A stretch of 64,000 nt of DNA from JBGPQJ01 sp963709295 (GTDB lineage Bacteria > Chloroflexota > Anaerolineae > Anaerolineales > Villigracilaceae), in the NCBI GenBank assembly GCA_963709295.1, contig CAVPVW010000008.1, forward strand, positions 868,001 through 932,000, written 5' to 3'. This document shows, in pieces, positions 52,381-61,604 of the stretch (within the stretch, counting starts at the first letter, position 1; the number at the start of each line of letters is the position of its first letter). A program made the position numbers and the translations under genes. The notes beneath the pieces are model-generated. The model made no database searches, had not been told where the DNA came from, and was given only the letters and a program-made list of their open reading frames with translations.

Positions 52381-54603
52381 ATGAAACGAATTTTTGCGAT
52401 CAACATTCTGCTGCTGGCAGCATTGCTGGCTGGCTGCGCGACCGCCAACGGCAACGTCACGCCCGGCTCTGAACTGCCCACACCTGAGATCACCGTGGTC
52501 ATCCCGCCGGACCCCGCCTCCGCGATGAACCAATTTCTCGAGGCGATGAAGGCTGAAGACTACGCCACGATGTACGCCATGCTGAGCGACGCCAGCCGCC
52601 TGGCCATCTCGCAGGAAGATTTCGCCAAGCGCCACAATGACGCCTACAACGAGATGAGCCTGCAGGAGATGACCTACGACGTCCGCTCGACGATGACCAA
52701 CCCTGGTACTGCCGAGGTCGCCTACGGACTGAACTACGCCACCGCCCTCGTCGGCGAGTTGAAGCGCGACATGATCGCCAGTTTTATCCTCGAGGACGGA
52801 CAGTGGAAATTAAACTGGGACGACGGGCTGATTCTGCCCGAGCTTAAGGGCGGCAACGTGCTGCGCATGAGCTACAAGATTCCCGCCCGCGGCGACATCT
52901 ACGACCGCGACGGGCACGCCGTCGTCACCCAGGCGGATGCGTACGCGCTGGGCATCGACCCCGGACCCACATTTGCCAACCCGGATCTCTACGGGGATCT
53001 GCTGGCAGTGGCCTCGCGCCTGTCGGGCAAGTCGCAGGACGAGATCGCTGATTCACTGACTGGGCAGCAGCCCGGCTGGTGGGTTCCCCTGGGCGAGGTA
53101 GCTGCCGAAGACCTGATCTTCTCAACTGAGTACCTGAATTCGCTGGGCATCCTCGTCCGTGCATATAACTCGCGTTTCTATCACGACGGCGGCGTGGGCT
53201 CCAGCATCACAGGGTACCTCGCTCCGCTCACCCCCGAGAACGTCGACCAGTACCGGCGTGATGGCTACAGTTTCGGCGCGCGCGTCGGCGCAGGGCTCGG
53301 CGTTGAGCAAAATTACGAAGAACAATTGGGCGGTGAACGCGGCGGCACGCTTGAGGTGCTCGCGCCCGATGGCACGCTGGTCAGAGCCCTCGCCCAGGGT
53401 GACTCGCGCCCGGCCCAGTCCGTCTACCTGACCATTGACAAGGACCTGCAGAAGGAAGTCGAGAAGGCGCTCAACGGATTCAACGGCGCGGCGGTGGTGA
53501 TCGAACGCGATACCGGCCGTGTGCTGGCCCTGGCGTCCTCTCCAGGCTATGACCCCAACCTGTTCGACCCGGACAACTACAACAACATCCTGCTGCCCGA
53601 TGTACTTGGCGACCCGAACCAGCCGCTGCTCAACCGCGCCACGCAGGGCGAGTATCCGCTCGGCTCGGTCTTCAAGATCATCACCATGGCCGCCGGCCTC
53701 GAGAGCGGAGTCTTCACTCCTGAAAGCGAACTGGACTGCCAGTATGAGTGGACCGAATTGACCGACAAGATTCGCTACGATTGGACCTGGCAGCACTGCG
53801 AGGATGAAAAGCTCGAGGATCCCGAGGGCAAATGCACCACCAAGCCCAGCGGCCTGCTGACCCTGCCGGAGGGCTTGATGCGCTCCTGCAATCCCTGGTT
53901 CTGGCACATCGGCCTGGGGCTGTACGACTCCGGCCTGACGGCAGACATTGCCAACATGGCGCGCGCCTTCGGGCTCGGCAGCAGGACCGGCATCGAGATC
54001 CCCGAAAGCGCCGGCACAATTCAAGACCCCGGTGAGCAGATCGCCGCGGTCAACCAGGCCATCGGCCAGGGTGACGTGCTGGTCACGCCGCTGCAGGTGG
54101 CGCGCTTCGTCGCCGCCATCGGCAACGGGGGCACGCTCTTCCGCCCGCAGATCATCGAACGCATCACCAACGTCAGCGGGCAGGACACGCAGGTCTTCAA
54201 ACCCGAGGCGCAAGGGACGCTGCCCGTCAGCCCCGAGAACATGGACGTCATCCAGAATGCCATGCGCGACGTGGTCTCCAATCCGCGGGGCACCGCCTAT
54301 TACAAGCTGAACGGCATGCGCATCCCGGTCTATGGCAAGACCGGCACGGCCGAAACCAGCCTCGGCATTCCACATGCCTGGTTCGCCGGCTACACCGACC
54401 GCAATCTCGAGGGCCAGCCGGACATTGCTGTGGCGGTGGTGCTCGAATACCAGGGCGAAGGCTCCGAGTGGGCCGCGCCGGTCTTCAAGCGCATCGTGGA
54501 CAGCTACGTCTACGGCAAGCCGCAGAGTCTGTACCCGTGGGAATCGCAGTACGGCGTCTGGCGCACGGATGAGCCCGAGGGTGAAGCGACCCCGGCACCA
54601 TAG
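52381..54603 (+). CDS. MecA-like class B penicillin-binding protein (lipoprotein)
   Basis: 740 residues. Lipobox LLAGC at residue 20, then an NTF2-like domain (SAMNQFLEAMKAEDYATMYA), a PBP dimer domain (KIPARGDIYDRDGHAVVT) and the transpeptidase. The active motifs are SxxK in YPLGSVFKII, SCN in RSCNPW and KTG in VYGKTGTAE. This is the PBP2a/MecA layout; it cross-links peptidoglycan outside the membrane. In Chloroflexota the role may be related to a thin or modified wall. GGTGAAAC precedes the ATG. Confidence 0.9.
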   Translation: MKRIFAINILLLAALLAGCATANGNVTPGSELPTPEITVVIPPDPASAMNQFLEAMKAEDYATMYAMLSDASRLAISQEDFAKRHNDAYNEMSLQEMTYDVRSTMTNPGTAEVAYGLNYATALVGELKRDMIASFILEDGQWKLNWDDGLILPELKGGNVLRMSYKIPARGDIYDRDGHAVVTQADAYALGIDPGPTFANPDLYGDLLAVASRLSGKSQDEIADSLTGQQPGWWVPLGEVAAEDLIFSTEYLNSLGILVRAYNSRFYHDGGVGSSITGYLAPLTPENVDQYRRDGYSFGARVGAGLGVEQNYEEQLGGERGGTLEVLAPDGTLVRALAQGDSRPAQSVYLTIDKDLQKEVEKALNGFNGAAVVIERDTGRVLALASSPGYDPNLFDPDNYNNILLPDVLGDPNQPLLNRATQGEYPLGSVFKIITMAAGLESGVFTPESELDCQYEWTELTDKIRYDWTWQHCEDEKLEDPEGKCTTKPSGLLTLPEGLMRSCNPWFWHIGLGLYDSGLTADIANMARAFGLGSRTGIEIPESAGTIQDPGEQIAAVNQAIGQGDVLVTPLQVARFVAAIGNGGTLFRPQIIERITNVSGQDTQVFKPEAQGTLPVSPENMDVIQNAMRDVVSNPRGTAYYKLNGMRIPVYGKTGTAETSLGIPHAWFAGYTDRNLEGQPDIAVAVVLEYQGEGSEWAAPVFKRIVDSYVYGKPQSLYPWESQYGVWRTDEPEGEATPAP

Positions 54604-54629
54604 TTTGGATAACACACCTGAATAAAAAA

Positions 54630-54664
54630 ACGTCCCGAAGGTACCCGTAAAACCTTCGGGACGT
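54630..54664. terminator. Hairpin after the PBP gene
   Basis: ACGTCCCGAAGGT (54630-54642) pairs with ACCTTCGGGACGT (54652-54664). A run of seven A precedes it and TTTT comes seven bases later, so the T run is better on the minus strand. Confidence 0.7.
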
Positions 54665-54690
54665 TGCAGTTTTGTGGTACATTATTCTCG

Positions 54691-55602
54691 ATGCCCGAAA
54701 ACACCCTCCCCGGCCTGATTATCCGCGCCCAATCCGGTTTCTTCACCGTGCAAACCTCGACGGGACTCGTCACCTGCCAGCTGCGCGGGCGGCTGAAAAA
54801 GGGAAAACGACTGGGCGACCTCGCCGCCGTCGGTGACCGGGTGATTATCACCGCCCAACCCGATGGAACAGGCAGTATCGAATCGGTCGATGAGCGGAAG
54901 AGAGCACTCGTGCGGTTGGATCCGCGTCCGCAGGGCATCTACCAGCAAATCATCCTCGCCAACCCTGATCAAGTTTTGTTTGTCTTCGCCTGCGCCCACC
55001 CCGAACCGCATTTGCGCATGCTCGATCGCTACCTCGTCATCGCCGAGAAGCAGGGCATCCCCTCGTTAATTGTTGCCAATAAAATCGACCTGGTCGGCGC
55101 GGACCGCGCCCGGGAGTTTTTCGGCCATTACCCGGGAATCGGCTACCCTGTGATCTACACCTCCGTCAAAGAGGGCAGCGGACTCGACGAACTGCGCGAG
55201 CACCTGAAGGGACATCTCTCCGGCTTGGCGGGACCCAGTGGGGTGGGAAAATCGAGCCTGCTCAACGCCATCCAGCCTGGGCTGGGACAGTCCGTGCGCG
55301 AGGTCAGCACGGCGATCAACAAGGGCAAGCACTCCACCGTGGTGCGGGAACTCATCGCGCTGAAAGATGGTGGTTATGTGGCCGACACGCCAGGCATGCG
55401 TTCGCTGGCGCTGTGGGACACCGAGCCGGAGGAACTGGACGGCTACTTCCCCGAGTTGAGGCCGCTGGTCGAGCGCTGCCAGTTCAACGACTGCACGCAC
55501 TCGCACGAACCGGGCTGCGCCGTACGCGCGGCGGTCGAGGCGGGGACAGTGAACGCGGCACGATATGATTCTTACCTGCGCCTGCGCGGCGGAGAGGCGT
55601 GA
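54691..55602 (+). CDS. rsgA: Ribosome small subunit-dependent GTPase A
   Basis: 303 residues. OB-fold start (ARSGFF-like AQSGFFTVQTSTG), then permuted GTPase motifs: NKID (G4), GPSGVGKSSLLNAI (G1) and DTPGMRSLAL (G3), and the zinc knuckle CQFNDCTHSHEPGC. It helps maturation of the 30S subunit. There is no Shine-Dalgarno before the ATG; TACATT 8 bases upstream suggests a leaderless message. The next gene overlaps by one base (TGATGG). Confidence 0.95.
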   Translation: MPENTLPGLIIRAQSGFFTVQTSTGLVTCQLRGRLKKGKRLGDLAAVGDRVIITAQPDGTGSIESVDERKRALVRLDPRPQGIYQQIILANPDQVLFVFACAHPEPHLRMLDRYLVIAEKQGIPSLIVANKIDLVGADRAREFFGHYPGIGYPVIYTSVKEGSGLDELREHLKGHLSGLAGPSGVGKSSLLNAIQPGLGQSVREVSTAINKGKHSTVVRELIALKDGGYVADTPGMRSLALWDTEPEELDGYFPELRPLVERCQFNDCTHSHEPGCAVRAAVEAGTVNAARYDSYLRLRGGEA

Positions 55603-56605
55603 TGGTAACCAACAGAATCCAACTGGGGTTTGCTGGGACACGACTGGGCGGCGAATCTGCTCAAGCAGCACATCGCGCACGACGCGGTGCGCCACGCCTA
55701 CCTGTTCGTCGGTCCGCCCGGTGTGGGACGGCGCACCCTCGCATTGCGATTCGCGCGCGCGCTGTTTTGCATCAACCCTCCCGCGCCGGGAGAATCCTGC
55801 GGAACCTGCCGCGCCTGCCAGCAGGTGGAAACCATGCAGTACCCGGACCTATCGGTGGTGCAGGCGGAGACGGAGGGCGGCGGTGCTGAAGATCGACCAG
55901 GTGCGCGAAGTCAACCACAGCCTGTCGCTGAAACCCTACCAGTCCGCGCACAGGGTGGCCATCTTCCTGCGCTTTCAGGAGGCGAATCAAAACGCGCAGA
56001 ACGCCCTGCTCAAAACGCTGGAGGAAGCCCCGGCCTACGCCATCCTGATTCTGACCGCCGACAACGCTGAGCAGTTGCTGCCGACCATCCCCTCGCGCTG
56101 CGAAATCCTGCGCCTGCGCGCGCTGCCGCTCGAAGCCGTCGACGAACATCTCCGGAAGAATGGCGCCTCGCCCGAGGACGCGCGGCTGCTGTCGCACCTC
56201 TCGAACGGACGCCCCGGCTACGCCCTGCGCCTTCTGAACGATCCCGATGCGCTGAAGGCGCGCGTTGAGCGTCTAGATGACTTGCGCGAACTGATGCCAG
56301 CCACGCGCGTGCGGAAGTTTGCCTACGCTGACAAACTTGCCAGGGACAAGGACACCTTCCGACGTGTGCTGATGCTGTGGTCGTCCTACTTCAGGGACGT
56401 GATGCTGACCGCCGCGCAAGCTGGTTCTCCCCTCGCCAACGTCGACCGCGCGGACGAGATCGCCGCGCTTGCAAAGAGTCTGTCCTTGCCGCAGGCGCGC
56501 CGGACGGTGGGGGGACTCGAAAGGGCGGTGGAACTGCTCGACAAGAACATCAATGCCCGCCTGCTGGCGGAGGTCACGCTGCTGGATTTGCCAAAAGGGC
56601 AGTGA
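55602..56605 (+). CDS. holB: DNA polymerase III delta' subunit-like (two frameshifts)
   Basis: About 334 codons. A start frame (MVTNRIQLG) shifts near 55627 to LLGHDWAANLLKQHIAHDAV and HAYLFVGPPGVGRRTLALRF (Walker A), with the zinc cysteines ESCGTCRACQQ. It shifts again near 55885 to LKIDQVREVNHSLSLKPYQS, then NALLKTLEEAPAYAILILTA and PSRCEILRLR, the clamp-loader core. The C-terminus is regular. An essential replication gene is unlikely to be truly broken, so both shifts are probably sequence errors (extra T in GGGGTTT; GCGG run). Confidence 0.85.
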
Positions 56606-56610
56606 GTAGT

Positions 56611-56635
56611 TGTAGGTCACGTTTGAAACGTGCCT
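56611..56635. terminator. Small hairpin after holB
   Basis: GTAGG-T-CACGTTT pairs with GAAACGTGCCTAC with one bulge. No T run follows; weak terminator at best. Confidence 0.35.
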
Positions 56636-56663
56636 ACCCTCGAATTCAAGCTTTGGATTCGCC

Positions 56664-57236
56664 ATGACACATAAGCTACTCTCAAAAACAATCGCCCTGG
56701 CATCTTTATGGCTCATCCTGTCAAGCTGCGCCTTCGCGGAATCCTTCCTGCCAGAAACCTCAAACGTCAATAACTCACAGATCCCTTCGTCCACAACCGC
56801 CGCACCCATACTGGACTACACCAGCATCGACGAATCCCCCGCGCCGGAGCAATTCTCAGTCATCGTCATCGAGGAGGGGAACGCGAAGCTCACAGACATC
56901 CTGCAGGCTGAGGCAGCCAAAGCCGCGGCGCTCGGGCGCGATCCGTACATCGAGTTTTACGCGGACTGGTGTCCGCCCTGCAACGCCATCAAGAAAAACC
57001 TCGGCGATCCGCTCATGGTCGAGGCCTTTGCAGGGACCTACATCATCAAGCTGGACACCGACGTCTGGGGCGACAAACTATCCGGTTTAGGACTATATGT
57101 GCCGGGCATCCCCGCCTTCTACGAGCTTGGCGCGGACGGCAAGCCGACCGGCCGCATGATCACGGGCGCGGCCTGGGGTGAGGACATCCCCTCCAACATC
57201 GCTCCGCCAATGAAGATGTTCTTCGAAGGGAATTAA
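56664..57236 (+). CDS. Thioredoxin-fold lipoprotein
   Basis: 190 residues. Signal peptide with lipobox LSSC at residue 22, linker, then a thioredoxin domain with the active site FYADWCPPCNAIKKNL (CPPC). The cis-Pro region is VPGIPAFYELG. It acts outside the membrane as a thiol-disulfide reductant or isomerase. No obvious partner gene. The TfoX-like gene follows four bases later. Confidence 0.85.
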   Translation: MTHKLLSKTIALASLWLILSSCAFAESFLPETSNVNNSQIPSSTTAAPILDYTSIDESPAPEQFSVIVIEEGNAKLTDILQAEAAKAAALGRDPYIEFYADWCPPCNAIKKNLGDPLMVEAFAGTYIIKLDTDVWGDKLSGLGLYVPGIPAFYELGADGKPTGRMITGAAWGEDIPSNIAPPMKMFFEGN

Positions 57237-57240
57237 AGTT

Positions 57241-57576
57241 ATGGCCAACTTCAATACCACACACAAGACTGTTCTTGACGATATGCTTCTCGGCCATCCG
57301 AAGGTCCGCGCCGGGAAGATGTTCGGATATCCCGCCTACTATGCGGGCAAGAAGCTCTGCATCTGCCTGTATGAACAGGGCGTGGGCGTCAAGCTGCCGG
57401 AGCCGTCTGCAAAAAAGCTGCTGGAGAAAGACCACAATAGTGTCCCCTTCCAACCGTTGGGGAAACCGAAGATGCGCGAATGGATCCAGATCAACCTGAA
57501 GCGCTCGGATGATTATAAAAAATATATGTCTGTTTTTGAGGAATCGATCGATTTCCTGCTGGCGCAGCAAAAGTAG
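57241..57576 (+). CDS. TfoX/Sxy N-terminal domain-like protein
   Basis: 111 residues. The features KMFGYPAYYAGKKLCICLYE and VGVKLPEPSAKKLLEKD are those of the TfoX_N fold. It has no C-terminal DNA-related part. In Proteobacteria TfoX activates competence genes; stand-alone small versions have no known role. It is likely in one operon with the thioredoxin-like gene. Confidence 0.7.
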   Translation: MANFNTTHKTVLDDMLLGHPKVRAGKMFGYPAYYAGKKLCICLYEQGVGVKLPEPSAKKLLEKDHNSVPFQPLGKPKMREWIQINLKRSDDYKKYMSVFEESIDFLLAQQK

Positions 57577-57743
57577 CGCGCAACAAGGTGAAAGAACTTT
57601 TCCACCCGTAAATGTGCTTTTTGAAGATAAGTGCTTTAACCAAAAATTTAACGGGTCGACGATAACTTTCCTGGGGTTTTCGTGTTACTATGTTTATAGA
57701 GGCAGGTTGGACCTGTCTCACACTACACTAAGGAGAGTGGAAG

Positions 57744-58112
57744 ATGGGTGCTATTTGGAGTTTCATTGTTGCTGTTGTGGTTGCCGCTGTGGTCCTTTTG
57801 ATCGTCAGTAGGCTCAACCTGGGGCTGAGCGTCAGCGGCTTTGGTGCCGCGGCCATTTCAGCGATCGTCATCGCCATCGTTGGGGCGGTCGTTCTCTGGC
57901 TGCTTGGCGTGCTGGGAATAACCATCGGAGGCGGGTGGTTAGGTGCCCTCGTCTTTCTTGTCATCGCCGCTATTGTGCTGATGGTCAGCGACAAGTTCGT
58001 CCCCGGCATGCAGGTCAAAGGATTCGTTGGCGCAATCGTCGCCGCCATTGGGATAGGTGTGGTCTACTGGCTGCTCGCCTGGCTGCTCGGACTGTTCGGC
58101 ATCAGCATCTAG
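57744..58112 (+). CDS. Phage holin family IV-like membrane protein
   Basis: 122 residues with four transmembrane helices: GAIWSFIVAVVVAAVVLLIV, GFGAAAISAIVIAIVGAVVL, GALVFLVIAAIVLMVSDKFV and GAIVAAIGIGVVYWLLAWLL. The layout and PGMQVKGF turn match the phage holin IV (YvlD-like) family, in bacteria usually a plain membrane protein. AAGGAGAG precedes the ATG. The 167 bases upstream (57577-57743) hold no gene. Confidence 0.8.
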   Translation: MGAIWSFIVAVVVAAVVLLIVSRLNLGLSVSGFGAAAISAIVIAIVGAVVLWLLGVLGITIGGGWLGALVFLVIAAIVLMVSDKFVPGMQVKGFVGAIVAAIGIGVVYWLLAWLLGLFGISI

Positions 58113-58133
58113 TTTCTATTTTCATCACCCGTG

Positions 58134-58166
58134 AGGCACCCGGAATCGACAGGATTTCGGGTGCCT
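58134..58166 (+). terminator. Terminator-like hairpin
   Basis: AGGCACCCGGAATC (58134-58147) pairs with GATTTCGGGTGCCT (58153-58166), with one G-U pair. A weak T-containing tail follows. Confidence 0.7.
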
Positions 58167-58238
58167 TCGTTATAAGCGGACGGTAAATGTGCGATAATTA
58201 GAATCATCTCACGTCCTAATTGCATTCAGGGGCACCTC

Positions 58239-58742
58239 ATGGATAAGACTTACAAACAGGTAGACGAACTCATTAAAAGTGGCAGGGAAGACGAGGCCCG
58301 CGAAATCCTGATCCAGCTGCTGAAGCAGAATCCTGCGGACGATGAAGCCTGGGTGTGGCTGGCGTCCATCACGGCGGACCGCGAGAAGCGGCAGAAGTGC
58401 CTCGAGGAGGCGTTGAAGCACAACCCGAACAACGCCACTGCCAAACGGGTGCTGCAAAAGATGATTGCGCCGACTGCTGGTCCTCAAACGGAAAAGCCGA
58501 AAGCCGGCAAGGTGCCCCCCATGGTTCATGTGCTGTGCGGATGGCCATTGATCCTGGTGTTCTTTGGCGGCGCGATCGGCGGGGCGCTGGGCGGACTGGC
58601 TTACGCGGCCAATCTCGCTATATATAAATCCGACATGCCCGGGCCGTTGAAGGTGGTCCTTAACCCCGTCATCGGGATTCTGGCCATCGCGCTGTGGTAT
58701 CTCATCGCGCTGTGGCTGACGACCGCCAACATCTTCGGGTAA
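58239..58742 (+). CDS. TPR-containing membrane protein
   Basis: 167 residues. The first 75 form one or two TPR helices pairs (VDELIKSGREDEAREILIQL, NPADDEAWVWLASITADREK, CLEEALKHNPNNATAKRVLQ). A short linker leads to two transmembrane helices. The TPR part faces the cytoplasm. Such proteins are common near kinases in this phylum; no defined role. No close operon partner. Confidence 0.75.
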   Translation: MDKTYKQVDELIKSGREDEAREILIQLLKQNPADDEAWVWLASITADREKRQKCLEEALKHNPNNATAKRVLQKMIAPTAGPQTEKPKAGKVPPMVHVLCGWPLILVFFGGAIGGALGGLAYAANLAIYKSDMPGPLKVVLNPVIGILAIALWYLIALWLTTANIFG

Positions 58743-58831
58743 CGAACGAGGATCATCGATGCTTCATCATGCCGTATGAGAACAAACAGCGGCTTGATTC
58801 ATTAAGAATGTCAAACTCAAAGGAAGAGTAA

Positions 58832-59794
58832 GTGCTTCAAGAAGAAACCGAAGTAAGCGCAGTCTTGGGCAGGGAAGAATTACCGCTTTCCTGGAAATAC
58901 GCCCTGCTGGCAGTTCTCCCCGGCCTGCTCACCACAGTAGGCCTTACCTATTTCGATTTCTCCACAAAGATGCTGGCCGGTGCAGTTCTGCTTGCCGCCT
59001 ATCTGACCTTTGCTTACTTCTGGAATGGCAGTCGTTTTCCAGGTTGGAGCCTGATGGCAGCGGGGATGCTCGCCTCCATGGGATTGACAGTCTCTTCAGG
59101 CATATTGGGTGGTCTGGCTTCGACTCTCGTTGGACTGTCAGCAAACGTTATCGTTTTGTTGATACTCCTATTCACACTGGTGGCGATATTTATATTTCAG
59201 ATGCGAGGCCGGCCTATCTCCTGGCGTGTCTGGATGCTCATTGTGCTGATCGTGGCTTGCCAGCTTGCCGTACGTGTCAAATATTTCACCCTTTTCGGAC
59301 TATCATGGTCTACGGCCGGCGACTGGCTCAGTATTTCACTTTATTCGGCAGTGACCGGGCTGCTCCTGCCTGTGGCTTTCGGTCTGTTCCCCGCGCGAAA
59401 GCACGGACTGCTGGCCTTGTTGTTCGCCATTGGCATGATCTACATGGGCATTCAGCTATTGATCGATGTGAATCAAAAGGTCAGCGCGGTGCTGGAAAAC
59501 GGTCCCGGCCTGCTCGCTTACAAAGCCATGACCCCTTTCCTGTTCACCGTCCTTGCCCCTTTGTGGTTCCTGCGCGCCCGTTCCTCACGCAGCCGAATAA
59601 TCGGCTTGCTGGTCATTTCAGGAGTGGCGCTTGTCTTCAATCTTTCGGTGGTCGGGGTTTCCTACGGCGATCTGCCGCTCATCATCTGGGGCAGCTTCAT
59701 CCCGTACACCGCCAGCGTCCTGCTGACTCTGTTCCTGGCAGTCTCGCTCTACGACCATCGGCATGTTTCCCAAACTCAACCCTCTGGTCAATGA
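58832..59794 (+). CDS. Hypothetical multi-pass membrane protein
   Basis: 320 residues with about nine hydrophobic helices and no recognised family motif. It begins with GTG (MLQEETEVSAVLGREELPLS), behind AAAGGAAGAG. ARKHGLLALLFAIGMIYMGI and WGSFIPYTASVLLTLFLAV are typical helices. Function unknown. The VIT-family gene follows after 29 bases. Confidence 0.65.
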   Translation: MLQEETEVSAVLGREELPLSWKYALLAVLPGLLTTVGLTYFDFSTKMLAGAVLLAAYLTFAYFWNGSRFPGWSLMAAGMLASMGLTVSSGILGGLASTLVGLSANVIVLLILLFTLVAIFIFQMRGRPISWRVWMLIVLIVACQLAVRVKYFTLFGLSWSTAGDWLSISLYSAVTGLLLPVAFGLFPARKHGLLALLFAIGMIYMGIQLLIDVNQKVSAVLENGPGLLAYKAMTPFLFTVLAPLWFLRARSSRSRIIGLLVISGVALVFNLSVVGVSYGDLPLIIWGSFIPYTASVLLTLFLAVSLYDHRHVSQTQPSGQ

Positions 59795-59823
59795 ATCCCT
59801 TAAGAAAACCAGGAGAATAACCA

Positions 59824-60519
59824 ATGCACAGACTTCACATCGAACGACACTACGCCGAACGGATCGGCTGGCTGAGGGCGGCGGTCCTCGGCGCAAACGA
59901 CGGCATTGTCTCCACGGCCAGCCTGATCGTGGGCGTGGCTGCCGCAAGCACGACACGCAATCCGGTGTTGGTGGCAGGCGTGGCCGGGCTCGTGGCGGGG
60001 GCGATGTCCATGGCGGCGGGGGAGTATGTTTCCGTCAGTTCGCAGGCGGATACCGAGAAGGCCGACCTTGAGCGCGAACGCAAGGAACTCGAGACCGACG
60101 ATGAATCCGAGCGCAAGGAGCTCACGATGATCTACGAAAAAAGAGGACTGGATGCCTCCCTCGCCAGGCAGGTTGCCGACCAGTTGATGGCGCACGACGC
60201 GCTGGGAGCACATGCCCGAGACGAGCTGGGACTGTCCGAACTCCACACCGCGCGCCCCATCCAGGCGGCGCTGGCCTCCGCGGGCACCTTCGCCGCGGGT
60301 GCTGCCCTGCCCCTGTTGATGGTACTCCTCAGCCCGGTCGCCTATCTGGCCCCCGTAGTGGCGGTCAGTTCATTGGTGTTCCTGGCCATCATGGGAGGCG
60401 TGGCAGCCCGGGTCGGCGGCGCGAACATCTGGATCGGCGCCGGGCGGGTGACCTTCTGGGGTGCGCTGGCCATGGCCATCACGGCTGCCATCGGCGCCTT
60501 GTTCGGTACAGTGATATAA
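59824..60519 (+). CDS. VIT1/CCC1 family metal transporter
   Basis: 231 residues. The start RIGWLRAAVLGANDGIVSTA and SLIVGVAAAS is the hallmark of the VIT family, followed by GAMSMAAGEYVSVSSQADTE, the cytoplasmic metal-binding helical domain (ERKELETDDESERKELTMIY) and three C-terminal helices. It exports Fe2+/Mn2+ from the cytoplasm or stores it. AGGAGAATAACC precedes the ATG. Confidence 0.9.
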   Translation: MHRLHIERHYAERIGWLRAAVLGANDGIVSTASLIVGVAAASTTRNPVLVAGVAGLVAGAMSMAAGEYVSVSSQADTEKADLERERKELETDDESERKELTMIYEKRGLDASLARQVADQLMAHDALGAHARDELGLSELHTARPIQAALASAGTFAAGAALPLLMVLLSPVAYLAPVVAVSSLVFLAIMGGVAARVGGANIWIGAGRVTFWGALAMAITAAIGALFGTVI

Positions 60520-60528
60520 CTGCCAGAG

Positions 60529-61476
60529 ATGATCGCGCGTATCGCCAAACAACTCCTTGGTGTCCTCGCCACCGGCTACATCCTCTTTTACTACTCGGAG
60601 CTGGTCTTCTGGGCGCGCGTCAAGCCAACGGATAACCTGCCCGAATGGGCAGGCACCTGGCTGGCCTACTCACTGCTCGCGTTTGTCTTTCTGACCGTCG
60701 TCGCGCGGTTCCGCGTCCACACCGTTTGGGCGCTCTTTCTGGCAGGCGCGGTCTTCGGCTGGATGACCGAGGGCATCGTCGTGCAGACGGCGTACGAGGA
60801 CCTGCCCCTCTCGCTTTCGTTCACCGGCCTGGCCTGGCACGCGCTGATCAGCGTGTGGGTCGGTTGGTATGCCGTCCGCCGGGCATTGTTCTCCGGGCTG
60901 AAGGCTACTCTGCTCGTGTCTGCGATCATCGGATTGGCCTACGGGCTGTGGGCCATCTCGTGGTGGGTGGAACCCGGTGAAATACCCGCCCCTGCGCTTG
61001 AGTTCGCGCAGTACGCACTCCTATCCACGCTTCTGCTGGTGTTCGCCTACTGGCTTTACGACCACACCATCCCGCGTTTCTTCGCCCCGAATCGTTTCGT
61101 CGTGATCGCTGCCGGGATTCTATTTCTTCTTTATTTCGCATTCATCGCCGTCCCCGCCGCTCCGCTGGCAAGCGTCCTCCTGCCTGTATTATTTTTGCTG
61201 ATCTACCTGGCGCTGCACCGCAATTCAAAACGGGAAACCCGCGAGCCGCTGCACCAATGCTTTTCACGCACCGATCAGGTTTGGCGCTACCTCGGGCTGC
61301 TGCTCCTGCCAGTGACGGCGGTCCTGGTCTATGCCGCGGCTTTCTATTTAGGTGCGCGCTGGTACACGAACTGGCTGCTATACCTGCTCACGACGCCCGC
61401 CGGCTTCATCCTGTTCTTTGTCAGCCTGATCAAGGTGTGGCGCATGAAGGCTGCCACGAATGAAACCATTAACTAA
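60529..61476 (+). CDS. Hypothetical multi-pass membrane protein
   Basis: 315 residues with about nine helices. The opening RIAKQLLGVLATGYILFYYS and the acidic pair in GWMTEGIVVQTAYEDLPLSL may mark a transport path, but no family is recognised. It follows the VIT gene by nine bases, so they are in one operon. A basic C-terminus (KVWRMKAATNETIN) faces the cytoplasm. Confidence 0.65.
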   Translation: MIARIAKQLLGVLATGYILFYYSELVFWARVKPTDNLPEWAGTWLAYSLLAFVFLTVVARFRVHTVWALFLAGAVFGWMTEGIVVQTAYEDLPLSLSFTGLAWHALISVWVGWYAVRRALFSGLKATLLVSAIIGLAYGLWAISWWVEPGEIPAPALEFAQYALLSTLLLVFAYWLYDHTIPRFFAPNRFVVIAAGILFLLYFAFIAVPAAPLASVLLPVLFLLIYLALHRNSKRETREPLHQCFSRTDQVWRYLGLLLLPVTAVLVYAAAFYLGARWYTNWLLYLLTTPAGFILFFVSLIKVWRMKAATNETIN

Positions 61477-61528
61477 CACCCTAAACTCCGACTCTGCAAA
61501 TCAACTCAAGGTGTAAAATAGATTAACC

Positions 61529-61557
61529 TTGCAACCAGGCTGTAACGTATTTATCGT
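61529..61557 (+). promoter_or_regulatory. Possible promoter of the kinase gene
   Basis: TTGCAA (61529-61534), 17-base spacer, TATCGT (61552-61557). The -10 is weak. The ribosome site GGGAGGTGA stands about 10 bases before the kinase ATG. Confidence 0.35.
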
Positions 61558-61604
61558 ATTACGCCCAGTGTTCAGATCGCACATCAATCACGGGAGGTGA
61601 ACTG

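Noticed and set aside
53122..54615. Long minus-strand frame opposite the PBP gene
   Set aside because: No motif or start signal; the PBP on the + strand has all catalytic motifs.
57744..58112. Prophage signal from the holin-like protein
   Set aside because: This family is common as a plain membrane protein; no other phage gene is nearby.
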